Source: Naganishia liquefaciens (Eukaryota; Basidiomycota; Tremellomycetes; Filobasidiales; Filobasidiaceae). Taken from it: a stretch of DNA of 64,000 bases. Position 1 is the stretch's first letter, and each line of letters starts with the position of its first letter. The DNA lies in NCBI GenBank assembly GCA_013423385.1, contig BLZA01000011.1, positions 1-64,000 of the forward strand, given 5' to 3'. Shown in pieces: positions 1-11,210 of this stretch. Position numbers and translations under genes: made by a program. Under the pieces are notes generated by a model that was given only the letters and a program-made list of their open reading frames with translations, did no database searches and was not told the origin of the DNA.

Positions 1-2306
1 TCCCCGTGTTCAATCACCGGGGGGAAAGGAAAGCTCCCTCCGTTCAACATCAAGTCGAATTGGGGAGGCTCGGGAATGCTTCGAGAATTCTCGACCAGAA
101 TGGATCGGTCGCAGGTCAAACGCCCGAGGTACTTGAAACGTTAAGGGACAAACACCCCCAGGGCGAGGAAAATCCTTTTGGTGACAATGTTGGACCGCAA
201 TTCGCCAACATGCCGCCTTCCACCGAAGATATTGTCAAAGCGTTTCAATCGTTTCGACACGACACTGCTCCCGGTATCTCAGGATGGACAGTCCCCCTCC
301 TCAAAATTGCCATGCGATCGGAACCGGTCAAGAAAATGCTCACCACTTTGGTCACCATGCTCTTGGCCGGAACCGCTCCGGGTCGTAGCTTTCTTTGCAC
401 GTCCCGGCTCATCGCACTGGACAAGCCTGATGGCGGAGTTCGCCCAATTGCAGTCGGCGAACTCGTATATCGACTCTGTACAAAAACAATCTTGCGACAC
501 TCGTTTCGACCCGACAGCCTATCCCCTTGCCAGTTCGGGGTGGGCACTCGAAGCGGCGTCGAGCCTCTAATTCGAGCGGTACAACGGGCAATGGACGGCA
601 CCATCTCCGACGAGACCTTTACCCACGTCTCGTCGCTCGATTTTCGGAACGCCTTCAACACCCTCAGTCGCCGAGAGATGGCCATCTCTGTCAAGAAATA
701 CGCGCCCGGACTCTGGAAGGTGGCCAAATGGGCGTATAACGAACCGTCGGACTTGGTCTATGGGGGACTTGAAGATGTATCCGAAGTCATTCAGTCCAGC
801 CAGGGTGTCCGACAAGGCGACCCCCTCGGCCCTCTTTTGTTCTCTGTAGGGATTCGACCCATGTTGGACGAACTTGCGACCGCTCTCGGACACGACACCG
901 TGGCTCTGGCCTATCTGGACGATATTTACGTACTCAGCAAATCCCCGGATACCCTCCAGGATATCTTCAATTTCTTCAGCACTGATAATGTCTCTCTACA
1001 ATTAAACCCTACGAAGACATCAATCATACCGCTGTCGGACATAAAGTCTTCTGGGATGGAGATCTTGGGATCTTGCATCGGCTCAGCTGAGGCACGACGG
1101 AACTTTCTCGAAGCCAAGGTCAACAAGCTCGAAGAGAAGATGTCGAGGCTGGGCGGATTGCCACACCAGCACAGCTTGTTATTGCTGCGTCAGTGCTTGC
1201 AACAAGAACTCCGACACCTCCAGAGGTGTCTGCTTGGCGATGGATTGGAGGATCTTTGGAAACGGTTGGATCGATCGATCTGGGATACCGCCAACATCAT
1301 CCGAGGAGCCAACACCGACAACCTCACCGAGTCTCAATCGAAAACGACCGACATTCTTTACTCGCTGCCAGTCAGGTTAGGAGGCCTTGGCCTCTTATCG
1401 TATGAGACCTGTGCGCCTCTGGCTTACGGCGCGGCCCAAGACGTGGCGGATCAGCTGCTTGAACCTTTGCTCGGCCCTGGACCGGAGCCGTTCCAAAATT
1501 TCAACGAGGACGGGCAGCCGGTCATAGCCCGACAAAGGGAACGATGCAACAAAGTGTTTGAAGAAACACGAAGACAACTCTTTCTCACCCTGACCGACCA
1601 GCAGATTAAAACAGTACTCGAGTCGGCAACAGGATTGGGAAAGAAATGGCTCTCGATCGTTCCTTTTCACGTTCAGTTGGAACTAACGGACTTTCAAGTG
1701 TCCACCGGCCTACACGTCAAGACTCTGATTCCGGGACCCGGAGTAGTTTGCAACCAGTGCGGCTTACGGACATTCGAAGTCGGTCATGCCGAAGTCTGTG
1801 TCCACCGGCACAGTTGGAGCACTGCACGACATGAGCAAGTTAAGCGGGCCATCGCCGCCGCCCTCAGCAAGATTCAAGGTGTGGCCGTAGTTGTTGAGCC
1901 GCTGATTGGCGGAACAGCCCGTCGAAATGACATCCGGGTCACCGGCAACCCGACATCTGGTATCGCACGACACGAATACGATGTGACGGTAGTCTCTCTG
2001 TCCACTCGGGACTCGGTGAATACACGCATCCCCCCCAATTTACTACCCGAGGACCCGGCCGAGCGCTGCTATGCGCTGATCGGCAAGTTTCTTGACTCAA
2101 AGGCCGACGATAAGATCCGGCGTTTACCCCGGAACGGTATTCCGTTCACACCTTTGGTCTTCACGGTGGGAGGGATGATAGACAAAGGTACAGTAGAAGT
2201 AATGAAGTTGTGGCAGGATACCATGCCCGCAGCAGCCTTCTCGACGCTATGTCAGCAGCTGTCCCTGATCCTGCTGAAGGCTCGGGCGAGGTCGTTTGTA
2301 TTGTAG
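1..2306 (+). mobile_element. Non-LTR retrotransposon ORF: reverse transcriptase plus C-terminal restriction-like endonuclease (5' cut by window edge)
   Basis: One open frame enters from the left edge (no stop or convincing start seen) and runs to a stop at 2304-2306, giving at least 766 residues. Visible reverse transcriptase motifs are GVRQGDPLGPLLF (about residue 267) and AYLDDIYVLS (about 303), the catalytic Asp pair. About residue 579 there is a Cys-x2-Cys-x8-His-x3-Cys zinc motif, then TARHEQVKR, RRNDIRV and HEYDVTVVSL. This order (RT, zinc knuckle, PD-(D/E)XK-like endonuclease) is that of R2/CRE-type non-LTR elements, which nick a target site and prime reverse transcription there; that mechanism is family knowledge. 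The frame is intact across the window, which suggests a recent copy. No poly-A tail or 3' repeat was recognised after the stop. An LTR origin is unlikely because protease, RNase H and integrase motifs are absent. Confidence 0.8.
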
Positions 2307-3640
2307 ATGAATACGGGATGGAGATAGCTTGGCACTTGGGGTTTCGGGTCTCGACGGAGGAGAAGTTCTGGCCTTGATAAATTAGTCTGTGAATGTATAC
2401 GTTAGTTCAATGTTGGTATCTGACACACCCCTAACCCCTAAGTCTGCGGAAAATGATCAGTATATGAATGATTGCTGGCGTGTGATCCTGTTTGTACCTC
2501 TGACGAATCCTTCACACGATCCATTGTGATATTCGTTAGATATGTTATCACTTCTCTAGTCCTTGTACAACACACGACTCCTTGTAATCTTCGTTAGAAC
2601 ATGGCTGACAGTAAAACTAGAGCTCCACATAGAACAAAATCCGCATACTACAGCAAAGGCAAGTAGACAAGCTCAGCCCTGTTCAAGGTATAACAAGTAG
2701 GCGGTACGAGATGCGGTGATAAGAATTTGCTTTGCATAGCAAAAGAAGTGCTCCCAAGAAGTGGGTCCGCAAACATGGCCGTGAGCGTGGTGACAGCGTG
2801 TATCTATGATGAACATGGCCTTGTGCGCAGCTGAAGGTGCTGTTAGCGTGGGGAGCGTTGTATCGCGTGATCCCGGATTTGGGATGGCGGCGGACAATCA
2901 GATGCAACTAGGCAAAAAGAACTTAGGTTCAACGAGACTAGAACATTGTATCGCAATGGGCATCGCCACATGGGCGGCCGCTTAAGGCGAACGGTCCGGT
3001 GCCTGGACGTTTGCTAGAATGGTCTGACTTGAATTAAGCAGGAATGATTGCGTTAATGGAAAATACTGAAGGAGTGGAGAGGGAATGGTTAGGGGTTTCT
3101 TAGGGGTAAGAAGAAGTTCAGAAATTGCCCCCGCATGGCTGAATAATAAGAAACCGGCCGTGGCTTTGCTTATGGTGGTAACTAACAGGCCAATTAGTCC
3201 CAGAGAACATAGTCATGTGGAGACGGGTCCTGAGAGTCGCAGATGGGCGCCCACGTATGTGAGAAGGTTACGCAGATGCAGAAATGAGAAACGCTACGGA
3301 CTTGAGACTCGAAGACAGGTATGGGGAATAATCCCGGATGTCAGATGGGTGAAGCGCGGCATGTGTGAGGGTGTCAATACGAGTTTTACAAGATCTGGAG
3401 GGAAATAGCACGATTGAACAAGATGGCACGAGGCGCAAAATGCGAGACTGCCTTACTGCAGGCGAACCGTTGGGTACCGGGAGAAAACACAAAAGTCAGA
3501 AAAGGGCATCGCCACATGGTTGGATGCGTGTAGCGAGGTTCTCATTTGAGCTGGACGGAAAGGATTGCATTGGGGAGGAGAACGAAGGTCATGTAGCGAT
3601 ATACTGGGAATCTTAACTGGTAGGTTCACATGGCATGGAG
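2307..3640. other. Non-coding, repeat-related DNA after the reverse transcriptase
   Basis: No reading frame here looks like protein. The stretch may hold the 3' end of the element on the left. Two places, near 2957 and 3507, carry a GGGCATCGCCACATGG-like motif that recurs in altered form in the tandem array just to the right, so this DNA seems to belong to the same repeat family. Confidence 0.4.
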
Positions 3641-4030
3641 CCGGATTTTTTTCTGGACGTCGTGTACGAGGATCGTTGCGTGGGTAGAGCAAGTTTCGAC
3701 TTCTCCGGATGTCGCTTAAGGGGATCGCCACTTCGCGGACTGTGTAACGGGATTTTTCCCGGAAGTCGTGTACCGGGATTCCCACTTCGCAGACCGTGTA
3801 ATGGGATTTTTCCCGGAAGTCGTGTACCGGGATTTTTCCCGGAAGTCGTGTACCGGGATTCCCACTTCGCGGACCGTGTAATGGGATTTTTCCCGGAAGT
3901 CGCGTAACGGGATTCCCACTTCGCAGACCGTGTAACGGGATTTTTCCCGGAAGTCGTGGACGCTAGGGGTCGCCGCATGGCTGGACGCTAGGGGCGCACC
4001 TGCCGCATGGCTGGACGCCAACGTCCCCGC
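3641..4030. repeat. Tandem repeat array, 54-bp unit with degenerate flanks
   Basis: Units of 54 bp begin at 3727, 3781, 3861 and 3915. Each starts with a CCACTTCGCRGAC-type box and contains GGGATTTTTCCCGGAAGTCG. An extra 26-bp half unit lies between the second and third full units, so the spacing there is 80 bp. Degenerate copies extend to the left (about 3643-3726). On the right, the array ends in two copies of GCCGCATGGCTGGACGC (about 3971 and 4002). Because 54 is a multiple of three, several frames stay open through the array; those are artefacts. Confidence 0.85.
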
Positions 4031-4171
4031 ATGCGGGGACGGAGTTGAATAGGGTTAGGGACAGTGGGCTCGGCGTAGACGCAGTTGGAGAACGCGGGCA
4101 CAGGCTGGTCCTCGAGAACCTGAGGGAACGAGGTGTTGGTCAGACAGCATGAGGTGCAGGTCGGAGACCAA

Positions 4172-4366
4172 TCATACCAGCTCGAAATCCAGAAATTCCA
4201 TCCAGTCGACATTGTGCGAGTATCCCGGATTGTTCGGGGAGTAAGGCTCGTTGAAGGTCTCGAGGATGTCGGACAGGATGCCGTCGTCGGGTTCCGCTGC
4301 GAGTACGGGCGTAGGCGGAGGAGTCGAGGGAGGTGTGAAGGGAGTCTCGTCGTCGGCTCCAGTCAT
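4172..4366 (-). CDS. Possible small acidic protein, 64 aa, unknown
   Basis: From the ATG at 4364-4366 a 64-residue frame runs to the stop at 4172-4174. It is rich in Pro and Thr at the start (TPFTPPSTPPPTPV) and acidic and aromatic at the end (NVDWMEFLDFELV). The composition is more protein-like than that of neighbouring frames and the ending resembles a short acidic activation-type tail. No family is recognised and no intron is needed. It lies in repeat-rich DNA, so it may be a chance frame, the last exon of a larger gene, or a gene fragment. Confidence 0.25.
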   Translation of the reverse strand: MTGADDETPFTPPSTPPPTPVLAAEPDDGILSDILETFNEPYSPNNPGYSHNVDWMEFLDFELV

Positions 4367-4889
4367 TGTAAAGTGTCGAAGGACTGTGGTTGGATGAGTG
4401 TGTGGCGGACTGTAAGCCGGGTTTGTACAGGAGAAGGGATGAGAGGACTGAGAGGACTGAGAGGACTGACCACTACGACTCCTCGACCTGTGGATCCCGT
4501 CTCCATTATATCCTTCTTGAGCTGCGCGGCGCGGACAATGCGTTGCAGCGTTCCAGCGGGAGACTTGAGGAGCACAAGGCGGAACAGGGGAACGTCGACC
4601 GGGACAAAGAGAGGCGAGCGAGCACTGACTGATGGGTGAACAATGCAATGATGGCACAGTCGTCCATTGTTCACAGTTGTCCATTGTTCAAGTGCCGGAG
4701 TGAGACAGTCGAGACAGCTGTCGGCGCGTTCGCCAGATTCCGTAGACGGGCGGCCGAAAAAAGTGATACAATGTCAAGGGGCCGGTAGACCCCGATACAA
4801 CCCACAGAGTGTTGAAAGATTACGTAAGAAATCCAACTCTCGGGAAACCAAAAAATCGCCCAAATGGGCGCTCATAGGCCCATTCCCTC
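4367..4889. other. No gene recognised
   Basis: Contains a short direct repeat (GAGGACTGA three times near 4443-4468) and a duplicated GTCCATTGTTCA near 4662 and 4679. The overlapping frames on both strands look like shadows of simple sequence. Nothing else can be supported. Confidence 0.4.
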
Positions 4890-4974
4890 TCCCCGCAGTC
4901 GGAGTCGAACCGACGACCTCAAGTATTCCCAAAGCTGGTATTACGTCTCGGCTGCCTTCCAACTAGGCTAGGGG
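4890..4974 (-). tRNA. tRNA-Tyr-like sequence, probably a pseudogene
   Basis: Read on the minus strand there is a good T arm (GTCGG-TTCGACT-CCGAC), a D arm starting TAGCC with GTTGG and closing GGC, and an anticodon arm containing GTAA followed by about 16 nt that would be the usual tRNA-Tyr intron, then ACTTGAGGTC. The 3' acceptor half is TGCGGGG plus discriminator A. The 5' half has only CCCC directly before TAGCC, so about three acceptor bases are missing. The base before the GTA anticodon is C instead of the near-universal U33. I infer a decayed intron-containing tRNA-Tyr(GTA). It lies directly beside the 3' side of the fossil Ty3/gypsy element. Confidence 0.55.
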
Positions 4975-5192
4975 CCCACCCGATATTCGATGGGCCAAAA
5001 GGTGAATGAGTCGTTGCACAAAGGAGTATGATATAGTTTTGAAGTGATAAGATGACGATAGTAGCTGGCGAATGTGGACCGTAAGCTTTTGCTGAGTAAC
5101 TTGGATCATAACGGATGGGGATGGTGTCTAATGTCGATGGTTGCCGAATGTGTTTGAGGTCGAATATATGAGACTGTCCAAGCACTCCGCAG

Positions 5193-8100
5193 CTAGAGTC
5201 GTCGCTTGTTCCTGCCAGAAGCCTGCTTTGATTTTGCAGTCTGCTGTGTACGGTGAGGCGAGTTATTGGAACGACGGTACTCTCGTACGACGTCTAGAGC
5301 GTTAGCAAGGTTGCGTTTGGGCTCCCAGGTGGCGTCGTGAAGTCCATAGCCTTTCCACAAAACCAAGTACGCAAAACCTTTACGGGGGTCCTGCCTGTGT
5401 GCGAGAATGCGTTCAACTTCGTACTCGGAGGATCCGTCAGAGGTCAGAATGGCGTCCGGACTGACAGGGGCATCACGGGGACCGAGATGCTCAGGGCTAG
5501 CGTGATACTGCTTCAGATATTCGATGTTCACGGTCGGATGCATCTTAATATTGGCTGGAAGGTCTAGCTCGTAAGCTGTAGGCGATATTTTGCGAATGAT
5601 CTGGAAGGGGCCAGAGTATTTTCCGTGAAGCTTTTGAGAGGCCGAAGCCTTCAGGGCGGCAGATCTAAAGTGCTTGTGACTGAGGAGAACCATATCGCCC
5701 ACTTGAAACTCCTGAGGGCGGGGGCGGTTCTTGTTGACGGCCTCAGTTTGTTGGTCACGGGCCTTTTGCAGCGACTCGAGACCCATATGCTGCAAAGCCT
5801 CCAGCTTTTGAATGAACTCATCTACGGCTGCGACGTCTTTGGTGCTGTCTATGACAAGCGAATAGGGAGTCTTTGGATGCAGCCCAAGATCGAGCTCAAA
5901 GGGGGTGAGACCGGTGGAGGGATGAATGGCATTGTTGTATGCAAATTCGAGAGCGGGCAACTTGTCCGTCCAGTCTTTCTGCTCGAAGCTGACGCTGCTA
6001 CGCAGCATCTCCTTGAGGGTCCTGACCATGCGCTCAGTTTGACCGTCGCTCTGAGGATGATTGGCGGATGACATAGCGAGGCGGACGTTGAAGCGTTCGA
6101 ATAAGGAAGACCAGAAAAGTGAGGTGAATTTGAGATCTCGATCAGAGATCACTATAGCAGGCATACCGTGCAGCCTTACTATGCTCTCGAAAAATCGACG
6201 GGCCACGTCCGGAGCTTTGTCGGCTTGCTTGGAGGGTACGAAGTGAGTTCTCTTGGTGAACTTGTCAACTACCACCATGACCATGTCCCAGTTCCCCTCG
6301 CCCGAGGGGACGAAAGGGCCCGCGAAGTCGATGGTAACAGTGTGCCATCTATGTGGAGGAATGGGTAGAGCCTGGTGTAAACCGTAAGACTTATTGCCAG
6401 CTTTGTTGGCTTGACATTTGTTACAAGACCGAACATAGTCCTTAACGTCTTTCGTCATGTTGGGCCAGTAGAATTTGCGTGCGACTGCGTTGAGCGTTTT
6501 CGTTGTTCCTAGGTGTCCACACATATCAGCGTCATGATGATCGTGCAATATCTGAGCACGGAGGTTGTAGGGTTGCGTGATATGGGGAATGTAGATGCGT
6601 ACTTGGTCTTCTCCGGGTTGGACGTAGAGTAAGATACCATTGTCTTGCAGCCGGAATCTGTTGTGGCGAATGTGTTGGTCCTGGGGATCCAAGTCCAGCA
6701 TGATCTTGTGGAAATAGGGATCGGCCGTATATCCGGAAGAGACGAAGTTCGTGAACTCTGCCTCCACCTGCACGGCAGATACGGTGTTGCAGACGACCAT
6801 GTTCTCTGAGTCGTCCGCCTCGGCAGCATTGCAGGCGGGAAGAGGAGCTCGGGAGAGAGGGTCGGCGTTGGTGTGTACCCGACCTGGTCGGTATTTGATT
6901 GTCATATCATCGCGGTAGGGCTGAAGTTCCATAGCCCATCTGATCAGTCTCTTGTTGGGACCCGTGAAAGTGAATAGCCACTGCAGAGCGGAGTGGTCGG
7001 TGATGAGGTTGAATCGAGAGCCGTCTAGGTAAACATGTAGCTTTTTTACGCTCCAGGCAATAGCCAAGCATTCAAGCTCCGTGATGGTGTAATTCTTCTC
7101 TGCGTCTGTCAGGGAACGAGACAGGAACACGATAGGGTGTTCTTGGCCAGCGTCGTCGTTCTGAGAGAGAACGGCTCCAAGTCCCGTTACGCAAGCATCC
7201 GTATAGAGTAGGAAAGGCTTCGTGTAGTCTGGGTAGGCCAGCGTAGGGGCCGTTGTTAGCTTAGCCTTCAGAGCGTCGAATGTCGTGATGCAAGAACTGT
7301 CCCACTTGTACGGAACGTCCTTCTTCAGCAGGTTATAGAGGGGGGCTGCGAGCTTGGCGAAACCTTGTACAAAACGGCGATAATAAACGCAGAGGCCCAA
7401 GAAGCGTTGGAGCTGCTTGACATTCTTAGGCTCCGGGAACTCCTTAACAGCCTTGATGGTACCGTCTGCTGTACCGATTCCGAGGTTACTGACGGTATGT
7501 CCCAAAGCGGTGAGGGACTGATAGGCCAAGTGACATTTTTTGAGGGAGAGAGTCAAACCGGACTTGGCGACAAGAGACAGTATAGTGCCGATGTCCTCGA
7601 TGTGCGTTGCGACGTCCTTGCTGTAGATGATGATATCGTCGATATAGACAAGAGCGGTCTGCCATTTGAAGCGCCCAAGGACCTTGTCCATGAGGCGTTG
7701 AAAAACCGACGGTCCGTTCTTGAGGCCGAAAGGCATTCGCTTTTACTGATGAAGGCCTCTATGAGTACGAAAAGCGGTCTTCTCGCGATCTTCGTGTGCG
7801 ATTTCGATTTGATGAAATCCCTTGTTTGCGTCGAATGTGGAGAAGTAGCTCTTACCTGCGAACTGGGACAGAATATCATCGATTCGGGGAATTGGGTACT
7901 GATCTGCCTTTGTGACCTCGTTAACTTTTCGATAGTCGATACAAAAACGGTCCTTCCCCTTTTGGCGAACCAATATAGCAGGCGACGCCCACGGAGAGTC
8001 TGACTCTTCGATAACATCATCTGCTATGAGCTCTGCCAGGGTCTCATCGATGATCTTCCGCCCTTCAGGCGAGGCACGGTAAGGAGCTTGCGAGATGGGC

Positions 8101-11100
8101 GCGGCGGTCCCAGTCTCGATTGTCATGGTAGCCAGGTTCGTCCTACCAAGGCATCGTGAACCGTAGAAAAAAGCATGACGGTTCTGTCGGATTGTGTCCC
8201 TCAGAGATTCCTTTTCGTCCTCCGAGAGAGATATGTTGATGTCCAATTCCTGGAGGGCTTCTTCGAAAGCTTCCAGGTCGTCCGGAGTGTCCGAAGCGAC
8301 GTTATTGGAGGATACTTGATTGTCTCGTGTGTCTTTTACGGCTTTGACGTTTGCGAGGATGACATTAGCGGGGATCTTGATGATGTTGGCGCCAACGTTC
8401 ATCACATGTGCATAATGATGGGTCTGTTTGGTCAGGCCGATTGTTCGCGCCACTTTGATATCGTCGCTTACTTGAATAGGCTCAAGCAGGTACAGCGATG
8501 TAGGAGGTAGGGCGGTAAGCGCAACTGGTACTCGAGATTGATGACCGGGTTTGATGGTGAATACGTTCTGTAACCTGGCTGCAGGTTGTCCCGGAGGAGG
8601 TACGGTGGATTTGATGCTAACGATAGGAATATTGCCTTTAGCAGACTTAAAGGAACACGAGCAGGTCTTCAAGTCGATCAGCGCGCCTTCTTCCGCGAGG
8701 ATATCGTTGCCGATGATGATTTTGGTAGTCAGGGAGGTGACAACGTGAAAAGCTCCCGGGATTGAGGTGTATTCCTTGCAATCGTTGATGAAGTGGATGT
8801 CCGCATTTATCCAACCATGAGTCTGGTTGCTTCCGACACCTTTAAGCATGATGGTAGAAGCCGGGTTGACCTTGATATCCGGGAAATTCTTCTTCAGGTA
8901 CTGCGAATCCATCAGCGATATGGCCGAGCCGGTGTCGATGCAAACTTCGTGTGCGGCTCCTTCCTGGCTGCCTATCTTGGCCATGGCAAAGGTGGGGGAC
9001 CTTGTCGGAGTGTCGATTCTGAAGGACTGAAATACCAATGTCGGTATTATTGCAGATGGACGAGTAGAGCGCGTCATACCCATCGTTATCCTGTTCTGGG
9101 AGGCATAAGTCGGTGATGTTGACTTCTGCCTCCTCTATGGGTGTCACGCTGGCTTGAACGAAGTTGGACAGTCTTTCAGGATGGATACGATCTCCGGTCT
9201 TTGTCTTCTCGTCCTTGTTGGGCCACTTCGCGCGAGTGGTAGGAATCTTGTTTGGAGACGAAGTCGGTCGATAAGAAGACACGTTGTTCGACTTAGTAGT
9301 CTTCTTGGGACAGTCCTTATACCAGTGCATGCCTCCACACGTACAGGGCTTGGGAGGCTTCAACGGATCCTTGGCATTGACTCTTGAATCTCTGTTTCGG
9401 TCGTTGTTACTGGGAAGAGAGTGACCGTTGTTGAAGGAACTTCGGTCGTTCCTGCGTTGAGTCCAAGGCCCATTTCATCGCAACCCTTTCTCGTAGTCTA
9501 GCAAAATCCTTCTGAAGTCCGAGAGGTCCATATCGGCAGTGATGGAACTCTTCAATGTCGGCAACATGTACTCGGGAAGACCCTCCAAGATATCCAGTAT
9601 GAGTTCTATCTCGGGTGTGTCCTCGTCGAAGACGTAAGCTTGTAGGTCAACTTTGGCGTCGAAGTAGTCGGCCATGTCCTCGTTGGCACGGAGGTCTCGC
9701 TTTTTCCACAATCGTTTCTTCTCAGCCAAGTAGTTAGCCTGCAGGAAACGTTGTCGAAGACCTTCCTGCCAATCCATCCAAGTAGGAAATTTGGCTCGAC
9801 CCTTTTGGCCTAGACGGGTGAACCACTTCAAAGCTGTATCTTTCAGAATGACGGAGAGGAGGGCGACGATATCTTCATTAGAACATCGATTGGAATCGAA
9901 GATGGCAGACACTTGTTCGATCCAGACTTCGACGTCTTCACCTTTGTTTCCTCGAATTTCGGTAAGTCCGAGGCCTTGACTTTGTTATGGGGCGTGTGAG
10001 AGGGAGAAGGAGGATTAGCACTAGTGCGGTTCTGGTTATACGGAGAAGGATAAGTGGATTCAGGGACGTACTGGGAGTTGCGAGCTCGAGGGAAGCGAGA
10101 TCCTCCATCAGTCGGCTCGATAGGTTCGTTTGAGGCGATTCCGAAGTGAGTATCCTCAATAGGTCCCTCGACGTGTTCTTGTTGATTGGTGGGCATTGTG
10201 GGAGGAGAAGAGGCCGAAACCTTCTCGATTGAAGGCAAAGAGAATTCAGGAGCTTTGCCTTTACCGATCATGAGAGACTCGATGCGGTTTTCGAAGTCTC
10301 GTTGCTGCTGTTGGAGTTGTTGTTGCAGCTGTTGCTGGAAACTGTGTTGCATTTCCGTGATCAGATCTTGTAACTCCGCGTTTGAGACGCCGCTGGCCTT
10401 AGCCGTAAGTTCTGGCATAAGGGGTAAGCGGGAAGTTCTCTCGGGGTGGGGTCGAGGCGGTAGTTCCGTTCGACGATTGCTGACGCTATCCGCAGGGGTA
10501 GGCGTTGTTGGTGAATGAATGTTCACGGTGTGGCTAGCCTCGGACAATGGCGTCAATGTCGAGGAGCGAATGGATGATTCAGGATCGTTGCTCATGGTGA
10601 GAGATCTGAAGGGGCTGAGAGAGCCGAGTCTAAAAGCGATTGGCTGCTGAGAGACCGAGGTTGCTGGGAACCGAAAGGGACAGTTGACTGTCGATGTTGT
10701 GGTGGGCGGTGCCTTTGGACGAAGTTCTTGCAAGGAACTAGGTGAAGCCGACGGGTGTGAGAGGTTGAGCTGTGTCGAACCTCGTTGATCGAGCCGAGAT
10801 GGTCGATGTAGCGCTGGAGAAGGAAGACTGAGGTGACTCGAGTCTTGGTACCGGTTGTTGAGACTTGAAGTTAACTTGTTGGTGACGCCAGTGATTGAAG
10901 CGGCAAGATTTACCTTGGTAATAAGGTGCTAATATCCCAGACCGGGCCCCAAAGTTGTCGCGGACCAGTGATCTATCCCGCTGTAGCAGGTAGCACCGTC
11001 GTTGTATAAGGGATCTAGCACAAACGATGTACACTTATTACCTCAAGGCAGGATCTTGTATTACCGGGAGTGGCAGACTAGGGTAGCTAATCCTGAGAAA

Positions 11101-11210
11101 GTCTTGCACTCAAGGTAGCTTCGTAGTTAAGGGAAAATCAAAGGGTGAATCATAAGCATGGGAGCTATTACAAGAGACTAGAAAGTCTTCTATATATACC
11201 TATCTTAACC
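5193..11210 (-). mobile_element. Fossil Ty3/gypsy LTR retrotransposon, chromovirus type
   Basis: Reading right to left on the minus strand: a TATA-bearing LTR-like stretch (TATATATAGA near 11.19 kb) and a possible primer-binding region near 10.93-10.96 kb; gag at about 9.3-10.7 kb with a Gln-rich N-terminus, a capsid-like region and a CCHC-type zinc knuckle; aspartic protease with CIDTGSAISLMD near 8.95 kb; reverse transcriptase from about 8.1 to 7.3 kb with YIDDIIIYS; RNase H with YTDACVTGLGAVLS near 7.2 kb; integrase from about 6.6 to 5.8 kb with an HHCC-type zinc domain; and a chromodomain near 5.3-5.4 kb (ERILAHR, LVLWKGYG, ATWEP). The part order RT-RNase H-integrase-chromodomain defines a chromovirus. 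It looks broken, with about two or three interruptions, but long stretches remain open, so it is probably fairly young. I could not recognise a matching pair of terminal repeats, so both ends are approximate. Confidence 0.9.

Noticed and set aside
2430-3110. Short CCCCTAA/TTAGGGG words as telomeric repeats
   Set aside because: Only isolated one- or two-unit matches, expected by chance.
3613-4021. Open frames with an 18-residue peptide repeat on both strands
   Set aside because: They arise because the 54-bp tandem unit is a multiple of three; composition is not protein-like and several frames are open at once.
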